A stretch of 64,000 nucleotides of DNA from Promethearchaeota archaeon (GTDB lineage Archaea; Asgardarchaeota; Lokiarchaeia; Sigyniarchaeales; SOKP01), in contig JAHPZA010000010.1 in NCBI GenBank assembly GCA_019058445.1, positions 186,001 to 250,000 on the forward strand. The letters are read 5' to 3'. Under the pieces are notes generated by a model. That model was not told the DNA's origin. It worked only from the letters and a program-made list of their open reading frames with translations, and searched no databases. Below are positions 9,544 to 16,852 of this stretch, piece after piece; the stretch's first letter is position 1, and each line of letters opens with the position of its first letter. The translations under genes and the position numbers were made by a program.

Positions 9544-11037
9544 TTAACTTATTTCTTCTTGAATTGTCCTATTTCTAAATAATTGAACTAAACTGATAAT
9601 TTCTTGCCATTTTAATTCCTGAAGTAAAAATAGTATAAGAGTAAAAAGCCCTAGACTAAATACTGATAAAACAAGAAAAAGAATTATTTGATTATCAAAT
9701 AGAAGAATAAAAATTTGATTTTTTATAAGGATAGTTAAAAGAATTATAAATAATGCTAAAGGTAAATGTAAAAAATTTCGCATACGCGGTTTTATTTTGA
9801 AAATTCTATATGAAAAATAATAACATAATAAGCACCATAAAATCCATGGAATAGTATTAGCAATAGCAAATCCAATACCACCCAAACCCAATGTTTTTAC
9901 ATGCCAAATAGATTTAGGAATTAGTATTATCATTAATGTTATTATTAAAATTTTTATTAATGAATTTATAATAGCATAAAGCTTTTGTCTTTTCCCTGAA
10001 AGAAATAGATATACTGTAGGGCGTGATAATCCAATAAAATAGGGAACAAAAATCATGATATTTAATATAGGGATAGAATTAGAATAATTTGGTAAAAAGA
10101 TGGAAAAGATGAATTCAGCATTTATTATTACTATTATTATAATCAATAAATAGAAAATTGAAAAATATTTTTCAATTTTATTTTTTAGAATGGTAATTGA
10201 ATTATAATCATTTTTTTCAAAATATTGAGAAGATAATACTAAATATAAAGGGACTACACTTGCCGATATTGATAGTAGTATCATTATTATATAACTGTCA
10301 ACTAGACTGACGTAGCCAAGAGTTTCATAACCAAACGAATAAGCAATAATAAAATTTCCGATATTGGCACATATGATAGTTATTATACAATATATAATCA
10401 ATGGATTTGTATCTTTTAAGAAAGTTATAATTGTTTTTTTTTCAGGTTTAGTAATCTTTATCTCATCCTTAGACAATATGATTAAACAGAGAAAAATTGT
10501 GAGATTAAGTATGAAATAAGAGAGAGAAAGAAAAAATAGCATAAAAAATGAATTTATATTGAGATTTACTAAAAAAATAATAAGTATGCTATGAATTGTA
10601 TTAGTAATTAGATATGGAAGTTCGGCTTTATAAACTTTAAAGCAAGTTTTTAAATGAGTAATAAATATGATATTAATAGCTACGAAAATCTTCGATAGTA
10701 GGATAAAAATACAAAACAGAAAGAATTCTGTTTTATAAATACTAAATATGAATAATAAGGAAATAGAGATGCTTATATTTAATAACAAAAAGAAAATTTT
10801 TAGTGTAAGATAAGAGCTAAAGGTTTCAGAATAATTTTTTTTTCCAGAATATTGATAATATATATTATCTAAGCCAACATCTATAAATAGAAAACCTATA
10901 TTAATAATACTATTTAAAAAAATCCAGAGTCCCAAAAAAGCAGGTGAAAAATTTAAAATAAGCAAATAAAAAGATATTATAGTTAAAATTCTAACTATTA
11001 GATTTGTAAAAATGGAAAAAATAAATTTATCTAACAT
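9544..11037 (-). CDS. Wzx-type polysaccharide flippase (MOP superfamily)
   Basis: The protein (497 residues) is polytopic with about 12-14 helices and the layout of MOP/PST exporters: an N-terminal helix pair with a polar turn (FLFIDVGLDNIYYQYSG), charged loops, and a mid-protein segment GYETLGYVSLVDSYIIM typical of the family. Such proteins flip lipid-linked oligosaccharides from the cytosolic to the outer face; archaeal AglR is a functional analogue. It lies among glycosyltransferases and the carbamoyltransferase on the same strand, so it is the prime candidate for translocating the glycan made here. An O-antigen-type polymerase was not recognised in the window. Confidence 0.85.
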   Translation of the reverse strand: MLDKFIFSIFTNLIVRILTIISFYLLILNFSPAFLGLWIFLNSIINIGFLFIDVGLDNIYYQYSGKKNYSETFSSYLTLKIFFLLLNISISISLLFIFSIYKTEFFLFCIFILLSKIFVAINIIFITHLKTCFKVYKAELPYLITNTIHSILIIFLVNLNINSFFMLFFLSLSYFILNLTIFLCLIILSKDEIKITKPEKKTIITFLKDTNPLIIYCIITIICANIGNFIIAYSFGYETLGYVSLVDSYIIMILLSISASVVPLYLVLSSQYFEKNDYNSITILKNKIEKYFSIFYLLIIIIVIINAEFIFSIFLPNYSNSIPILNIMIFVPYFIGLSRPTVYLFLSGKRQKLYAIINSLIKILIITLMIILIPKSIWHVKTLGLGGIGFAIANTIPWILWCLLCYYFSYRIFKIKPRMRNFLHLPLALFIILLTILIKNQIFILLFDNQIILFLVLSVFSLGLFTLILFLLQELKWQEIISLVQLFRNRTIQEEIS

Positions 11038-11170
11038 ATTTTTAGTTTAACCAAGCATTTATTATATTATTATATTCATAAATATACTTTGGAGCATTTT
11101 TATTATTAGCAGCTTTCTATAGCCTAAGAAAACTGAGCTATAGTTAAAGAATTGATGCCATTTTTTTTAA

Positions 11171-12346
11171 TTATTTTTCTAAAATTTTTTTATATAATTC
11201 ATAATGTTTCTTAGCATTAATTTCCCACGAGAAGTTACTTTTGACATATTCTCTAGCATAATCACCCATTTTTTTTTTGAGTTCCTCATTACTTAAGATA
11301 AGAATTAATTTCTCTTTCATTTCTATAATATCACCAAATTCAATTAAAAATCCGTTTTTCCCATTATTGATTATTTCTCTTGGACCCCAATGGTTTGATG
11401 CGATAACTGGGGTTTTACAAGCATTAGCTTCTAAAGCAACAAGTCCAAAAGTTTCAGATTTAGCTGGCATAACAACTACATCTGCCATAGAATAAATTTC
11501 AGGGAGATATCTCTTAGGTAAATGTCCTAATATTATAACGTCATGTTTTAAATTCATTTTTTGTATTAGATTCTCTAAGGTTGATTTATAACCAAAATCT
11601 CCGCCAGCTAATAATAATACCGTATCTGAGATTTCTTTTTTTAATAAAGAAAATGCATTAATCAAAATATCTATTCTCTTGTCCTTGAAAAGACGTCCAA
11701 CATATAAAACAATCTTTTTTTTTTCTAAATTGTATAATTTAATGAAATTAGAAGAATTTGAATGTTTAAAATGATTAATATCTATTCCATGTGGAATTAA
11801 ATAAATATTTTCTTTAGCAATTCCAAATCTTATTAAATATTCTGCTTCAAATTTAGTTACTACAATATAATTTATATCTAAAAAGGTATTTTTTATATTA
11901 CCTAAAGAAAGATCAATAATTCTTTGGTATAAATGCTGAAAATAATTTAAACTAAGAGTTATTCCTCCATGAGATGTAATAACTAACTTTTTTTTGTTTT
12001 TAATTAAAGCGACTAAACTTCCCATATCTTCTTGATAAGATCTTGGTGCATGAGAGTGAAAAATATCTATATTTTTACTATCTTTTAATAACTCTTTAAA
12101 TAATCCAAATGAAACTCTGTATTCCCTAAATCTCAAATATGAATTAAATCTTTTTATTATTAATTTTGGAGATACTTCATGAATTTTAGGAGCTTTTTTC
12201 GTTTCCTTAAAATCTAAAGCATTTGTTGTATAAATAATATTTCTAATAGGAAATGGTTTAAGAAATTTAGTCAACTCATTAATATGGACTGCTGGACCTC
12301 CATATTGACGAGAATAAATAGGAATTAATCTAGCTATATTTATCAT
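11171..12346 (-). CDS. Glycosyltransferase family 4
   Basis: A GT-B enzyme of 391 residues. The N-terminal acceptor domain opens with the glycine turn YSRQYGGPAVHINEL. The C-terminal donor domain shows LYVGRLFKDKRIDILINAF, then GHLPKRYLPEIYSMADV, the E-x7-E motif in SETFGLVALEANA, and NNGKNGFLIEFGD. The retaining mechanism and nucleotide-sugar donor are known for the family; the actual sugar cannot be read. The neighbours on the same strand are the flippase (downstream) and carbamoyltransferase (upstream), each separated by about 70-130 bases, consistent with one transcription unit or a run of closely spaced genes. Confidence 0.9.
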   Translation of the reverse strand: MINIARLIPIYSRQYGGPAVHINELTKFLKPFPIRNIIYTTNALDFKETKKAPKIHEVSPKLIIKRFNSYLRFREYRVSFGLFKELLKDSKNIDIFHSHAPRSYQEDMGSLVALIKNKKKLVITSHGGITLSLNYFQHLYQRIIDLSLGNIKNTFLDINYIVVTKFEAEYLIRFGIAKENIYLIPHGIDINHFKHSNSSNFIKLYNLEKKKIVLYVGRLFKDKRIDILINAFSLLKKEISDTVLLLAGGDFGYKSTLENLIQKMNLKHDVIILGHLPKRYLPEIYSMADVVVMPAKSETFGLVALEANACKTPVIASNHWGPREIINNGKNGFLIEFGDIIEMKEKLILILSNEELKKKMGDYAREYVKSNFSWEINAKKHYELYKKILEK

Positions 12347-12416
12347 TATAGGTTATTAAATTAAAATTAATATATTCTTTAATATTAGCAATTTTATAAT
12401 TAATATAAAATGTTTA

Positions 12417-14126
12417 TTATACCTTAGTAATTAAATAATTTCCTAACGCAATTCCATCCAATTTAGAATTATTAAACACCCATAATGCATTTTCTGGGGA
12501 ACATACTATAGGAAAACCATGCAAATTAAAACTTGTATTTAATACTGCTCCAATTCCAGTAATCTTTTGAAATTCCGAAATTAATTTATAATATGAGGGA
12601 TTCCAACTTTCCTTTAATACTTGAGGTCGACAAGTTTCATCATATGGATGAATTGCTGCAACTATTTCATCTCTTTTAGGTGTAGTATCAAATGCATCAA
12701 TCATATAAGGCGCGAATACTGGATCATTAAGATAATCATTTACCCTTTCAAATAAAATTGATGGAGCAAAGGGCATCCACCATGTTCGGTGTTTGATCAT
12801 CTCATTAATTTTTTTTATTTGTTTAATGTTACTAGGATCTGCAATGATGGACCGATTTCCCAATGCTCGTGGACCCCATTCCATTCTTCCAGAAAATCTG
12901 GCATATATTTTACCTTTTGCAATAGATTCTGCTAAAAATTCCCCAATATTTTGCATTTTTTCATAGTGATATTTATTCTTATATGTCTCTAGGTACTTTT
13001 CTATAAAATTATTATCATACTCAGGGCCAAAATAAAGATCTCTTAATTTTTTTTTTTCATACTTTATTTTCTTAAATCTACAATATTGATAATAAGCTTC
13101 TAAAGCCGCTCCTAAAGAAGTACCTCCATCTCCCGCAGCAGGATATACGAAAATATCTTCAACTTCTTTTAATTCACGTAATTTTTTATTTGCTTTAACA
13201 TTTAAAAATACACCCCCACTAGCAGCAATTTTATGAATATCTGTCTTTTTTATCGCATTTTTAACCCATCTTGTTAATAAATCTTCGAAATGTTTTTGTG
13301 TTGCAGCTGCTAAATTATCGAACCTTTGTTCTTTTAATTTTTTCTGAAGATATCTTGACATTGCGTACATCCAATGTAACGTATTATTCTTAAATTCTAA
13401 TGGATTTCTTTTATCAATTTGAATGATTTTATTAATAAGATGAATTGAATATTTATAGTTGCCATAAGGAGCAAGCCCCATTAATTTATATTCATCATTA
13501 TCCCTCTTCATTCCTAAGTACCCCGTCATTTCAGTATAGAATCTACCTAAACTGTTAAAGAAGTTAGATTCAGCAATAGTTTTTATCTTATTATTATAAC
13601 CAATCGAAACTGTTGCGCTCTTTCCATCTCCCGCAGCATCTGCTGTGAAAATTAAAACTTTTTCATCCTCATCCCATGGGCAGTTTCTATAAGCACTGCT
13701 TGCATGAGCTAGATGATGATCAATGAAAACGATTTTATTATTTGAAAGTCCAAAATTATTTAAAATTTTTAATAAATCTTTTTGTTTTCTCATACGTCTT
13801 AAGATTATATTAAAAGCTTTGTTTACTGGTTTTAATTGAATTATTTTAGCAGATCTTGAATAAGCTTTAATATAAAATGGGACTGGAATTTCACTAGGAT
13901 TATATGTTCTTACTAAACTTACAATTCCAATTAAATTTATATCTTCAGGTTTAATAGAAAAATTCTTGAAAAGGTAATTAAGCGAAATAGAAGGGACTCC
14001 TGAATAATGTTTGATATTTCTCAATCGCTCTTCCTCAACTGAAAAAATAACATTACCATTTTCCAATAAAGTAATAGAAGAATCATGTCCATCATTAATA
14101 GCAAGGATATAATTTTTAGATTTCAT
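12417..14126 (-). CDS. NodU/CmcH-family carbamoyltransferase
   Basis: The enzyme (569 residues) transfers a carbamoyl group from carbamoyl phosphate, through carbamoyl-AMP, to a hydroxyl group. The N-terminal YrdC-partner/ASKHA-like domain shows ILAINDGHDSSITLL, the metal-binding IDHHLAHASSAY and FTADAAGDGKSA. The later ASGGVFLNVKANKKL and AAGDGGTSLGAALEA blocks complete that half. The C-terminal Carbam_trans_C domain contains FSGRMEWGPRALGNRSI and WWMPFAPSIL. In Nod factor and antibiotic pathways the acceptor is a sugar or cephem hydroxyl; here a glycan sugar hydroxyl is the likely target given the flanking GT4 and GT2 genes. All family blocks are present, so it should be active. Confidence 0.93.
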   Translation of the reverse strand: MKSKNYILAINDGHDSSITLLENGNVIFSVEEERLRNIKHYSGVPSISLNYLFKNFSIKPEDINLIGIVSLVRTYNPSEIPVPFYIKAYSRSAKIIQLKPVNKAFNIILRRMRKQKDLLKILNNFGLSNNKIVFIDHHLAHASSAYRNCPWDEDEKVLIFTADAAGDGKSATVSIGYNNKIKTIAESNFFNSLGRFYTEMTGYLGMKRDNDEYKLMGLAPYGNYKYSIHLINKIIQIDKRNPLEFKNNTLHWMYAMSRYLQKKLKEQRFDNLAAATQKHFEDLLTRWVKNAIKKTDIHKIAASGGVFLNVKANKKLRELKEVEDIFVYPAAGDGGTSLGAALEAYYQYCRFKKIKYEKKKLRDLYFGPEYDNNFIEKYLETYKNKYHYEKMQNIGEFLAESIAKGKIYARFSGRMEWGPRALGNRSIIADPSNIKQIKKINEMIKHRTWWMPFAPSILFERVNDYLNDPVFAPYMIDAFDTTPKRDEIVAAIHPYDETCRPQVLKESWNPSYYKLISEFQKITGIGAVLNTSFNLHGFPIVCSPENALWVFNNSKLDGIALGNYLITKV

Positions 14127-14269
14127 AACTTATCCGAAATTTTTCTTTGAATTTAAATAAATATTTTCTATTGTTAAAATATTTCGAAAAACAAAACCTT
14201 CAAGATAAATAACAATGAGACTATAAAAAAATTGCTTGCTCAGATTTTACTACCTAAATCTTTCAATTG

Positions 14270-15322
14270 TTAATTTATAATTAGATTTTTTATACCAATT
14301 ATTAATCCTAACCCCCAAGCGAATCCACGCATATGATGGAGCAATATTGTTTCTAAAAATGTTTTAATTTTATTTTTTTTAGAATAAGCAGCAGTTTGAT
14401 ATGCTGGAATAAGTCCATATATAAATAATAAAATGATTGTTATTAATATAAGCCAAAACCAAATAAATATTAAATTATTAAAAAGTAAATTCGAGAATAG
14501 GGGTAAAAGAAAAATATTATATAACAAAAACATGATAAATAACAAAATTCCTGAAGACATTAAAAATAAATAAAGAAAAGGTAAAATGTATATATCATAA
14601 GGAAAATACCAAGTAGAATTGAATTTATTACGGAGAGAAGTTTTAAAATGATGCTTTGAAACTCTACAATATGCCGTTCCGTCTCGGATACCTTTACGAA
14701 TCAATCTACAAAAACCACCATCTGCTACATGATATGTTATAGCATCATTTACTTTAAGGATTTTATAACCATTTTCAATAGCTATAAATGATATTTCAGC
14801 ATCTTCTCCGTAGACCCATTCAGGATCAAATCCATTAATTTCGTCTAATAGTTTTCTTCGAAACATTGAACAAGGACCACCAGCCCATACAACCTCCTCC
14901 TTTTTAATATTATTGTATCGTCTTGAGAATTCGAGACTTCTATAAATAGAACTAAATCTATCGTCAGTTCTAAATATTGTTGTACCCCCAACTATACCAA
15001 CTTTATCATCTCTAAAACCTTTTAATAGATTTTTAGTCCATAATGGATCTAATTCACAATCTCCATCCGTAAATGCTATAAATTTACCTGATGAGTTTTT
15101 ATAACCGAGATTTCTTGCATTGGAAATTCCTAATTTTTCTTTTATTAGTTTAATGGGATATTTTCTAATTATTTCAACGGTTCGGTCTTGAGAACCTCCA
15201 TCTATTACAATTATTTCTTTATTAGGATAGTCTTGATTTATAATTGACTCAATTGTCATTCCAATAGTATTCTCCATGTTTTTAACGCCAATTACATAAC
15301 TAACTAATGGTTCTTCGCTTAT
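14270..15322 (-). CDS. Membrane-anchored glycosyltransferase family 2, apparent ATA start
   Basis: The ORF track starts this gene at 15277, but that ATG cuts off beta 1 of the GT2 fold. In-frame codons upstream encode EEPLVSYVIGVKN, an exact structural match to the usual PxVSVVIPxxN start of GT2 enzymes. The frame is closed by TAA at 15325-15323 and contains no ATG, GTG or TTG. The first codon after the stop is ATA (15322-15320), six bases after AGGTG. Catalytic features are EIIVIDGGSQDRT, the DxD in FTDGDCELD, and VYGEDAEIS. Three or four helices at the C-terminus (about residues 225-320) anchor it. With the ATA start the protein is about 350 residues. The alternatives are a mutated ATG or a sequence error. 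Confidence 0.8.
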   Translation of the reverse strand: MSEEPLVSYVIGVKNMENTIGMTIESIINQDYPNKEIIVIDGGSQDRTVEIIRKYPIKLIKEKLGISNARNLGYKNSSGKFIAFTDGDCELDPLWTKNLLKGFRDDKVGIVGGTTIFRTDDRFSSIYRSLEFSRRYNNIKKEEVVWAGGPCSMFRRKLLDEINGFDPEWVYGEDAEISFIAIENGYKILKVNDAITYHVADGGFCRLIRKGIRDGTAYCRVSKHHFKTSLRNKFNSTWYFPYDIYILPFLYLFLMSSGILLFIMFLLYNIFLLPLFSNLLFNNLIFIWFWLILITIILLFIYGLIPAYQTAAYSKKNKIKTFLETILLHHMRGFAWGLGLIIGIKNLIIN

Positions 15323-15328
15323 TTAAAA

Positions 15329-15333
15329 CACCT
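15329..15333 (-). promoter_or_regulatory. Shine-Dalgarno-like AGGTG before the ATA start of the GT2 gene
   Basis: AGGTG, complementary to the usual 16S rRNA tail (CACCU), ends six bases before ATA at 15322-15320. A TATA-like TTAAAAATA lies at about 15341-15349. If that box were used, transcription would begin near the start codon and this site would not be in the mRNA, so the two readings conflict. Confidence 0.45.
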
Positions 15334-15439
15334 ATTAGTATATTTTTAACATACTTTTGTTAATACTAAACAAATTTGATTTCCACGATGTTTCGTAAAA
15401 AAGGTATCCATTAATTTAACCTAACTCGACTGTAAATTG

Positions 15440-15632
15440 ATTGACTATTTTCAATTCTTCCCTCTGAAATATTTTTTCTACATGACGGAATTCACATATA
15501 TCGGATGAAGTATATTTTTTCATCATGATTATGAGATATTTTGTAGATTCATACTTCAAAACCTCTATTTCTTAATTCTTTAACTATAGTTTATGTAATT
15601 TTATCAAGCTCTACAGACACAAGAAATTTCAT
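15440..15632 (-). pseudogene. Possible relic of a small PIN/DUF5615-like gene
   Basis: From an ATG at 15632 the minus strand encodes MKFLVSVELDKIT, then TAA, then in the same frame TIVKELRNRGFEV before TGA. The combined pattern of MKFLV-x(n)-LRxRGFEV resembles the start of small archaeal PIN-like (DUF5615/Mut7-C) proteins. The rest of the stretch keeps fragments without further recognisable motifs. With two in-frame stops it cannot make such a protein. The family call rests on about 25 residues and is weak. Confidence 0.25.
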
Positions 15633-15739
15633 CGTTTAATTAAAGATGTAAAGAATTATTGTATAATAATTTACTTGTGAGTATTATTAAATATTAATTT
15701 TTTGAATAAATAATTTTAGGGGGTTGATGATTTACACTT

Positions 15740-16569
15740 TTTAGATAAATTATATGAGAAAACAATTATGGTAAAACTCTTTTTATTTTTAATTTCTTCA
15801 TTTTACAAACAGTAATACAAGAATAAATTGCTTTATTAATTCTAATTATTTAAATATGGTATGAATTCTATTCTTTTTTATTTATCATAGTCGGAAATTC
15901 TAAGATTCTATAGATTTTATATAAAGTTTTAAATAACATTTCCGTGCAAAATCAAATCCTTTATAAATCATACCATCAAATATCTCTAAGCATCCTTTAG
16001 AAAAATTTCGATAATTTCTTTGATTATTTGAAAATTTTTGATGAAAAAGGAACCATAACCATTTCATTATGATAAATTCTCTAAAACGAGTATGAAAAGG
16101 TACCTAATATTCACTATTACCTAAATATTTTAAACTAGCTACTATCTCTGCTTCAATATTGATAATCGGTTTAAATAATTTTAATATTAACTTAGGATTG
16201 TGTTGTTCATCTGGGTTTAATATATTGGTGATATTTCCTATAGTTTATCGAATGTCTGATAATAATCTTGCGCAATAACCTTTATTTTTATAATGCTGGA
16301 TGAATTAGATATTTTGATTTTTAAAATCTTGTATTTTTTTGACACAATCATCAAAACAGCTATCATAAACGACAAAAATTTCATTTTTGTAATGGTTAGG
16401 GATTCTATGAGGCAGATTCTTGATTGAATTTTCCTCATAAAATGCTAGTATTACGAGAAAGAGTAATACATTTTCATTGTTAATTTAATTAGTATTTTGG
16501 GTATTTATTTTGTAGCATCCGATGTCTTTTATCACTATTTCTCTCAAATAATTAATCTTGGACATTCAT
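15740..16569 (-). pseudogene. Decayed paralogue of the GT2 polyprenyl-phosphate sugar synthase-like gene
   Basis: This stretch aligns base by base along its whole length with the intact gene at 19505-20374. Examples are the 3' part (TTTATTTTTAA[T/C]TTCTTCATT), the region AGGATT[G/A]TGTTGT[T/C]CATCTG, and the start CTTGGACATTCATAT. The equivalent of the start codon is at 16569-16567. Stops and frameshifts interrupt it. The catalytic DSDGQHNP of the intact protein has become NPDEQHNP here. The ORF-track entry 16238..16438 is only an open fragment of this relic in a shifted frame. The similarity continues upstream into the shared 15-mer. This is a duplicated gene that has been inactivated. Confidence 0.85.
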
Positions 16570-16580
16570 ATTTGCTTTCT

Positions 16581-16595
16581 ATATTAGGATTTTTG
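16581..16595 (-). promoter_or_regulatory. Upstream element shared with the intact synthase-like gene (pseudogene copy)
   Basis: The plus-strand sequence ATATTAGGATTTTTG occurs here and again at 20386-20400, in both cases 11 bases upstream of the ATG equivalent on the minus strand. It is better preserved than much of the coding part of the relic. It may be part of a promoter or operator, or simply duplicated flanking sequence. Confidence 0.35.
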
Positions 16596-16820
16596 TATTC
16601 TAAATTATTATAATATAATTTACGGTAAGCATTTATCGGTAATCTAGTTTATTAATTATTTACTGCCTTTTGTATATAATTAAATCTAAGTTTTGCAGAT
16701 TTGTCAATCTTGACAAATGTGAAATTGAATTAAGTTTTTAGATAAATTTCTAAAATTATTTAAGTATTTCGAAAGTATCAATAATTAATAAAAATGAAGA
16801 AATTGAAAAAAATAGTCTTA

Positions 16821-16830
16821 TTTATATTTT
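16821..16830 (+). promoter_or_regulatory. TATA-like box of the 851-residue membrane protein gene
   Basis: TTTATATTTT is centred about 28 bases before the ATG at 16853, the spacing expected for an archaeal promoter driving a leaderless or very short-leader mRNA. The surrounding DNA is very AT-rich, so the call is weak. Confidence 0.35.
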
Positions 16831-16852
16831 CAATTTTTTGTGGGACATTTAA

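Larger units (their letters stand above)
15323..15739. other. Intergenic region with a possible small-gene relic
   Basis: No intact gene is seen. The right part contains a minus-strand stretch (about 15440-15632) that may be a decayed toxin-like gene, listed separately. The left part holds the upstream signals of the GT2 gene. Confidence 0.5.

Noticed and set aside
16238-16438. 66-residue minus-strand ORF
   Set aside because: It lies within the decayed GT2 copy in a shifted frame; the sequence aligns to the intact gene at DNA level, so it is a fragment and not a gene.
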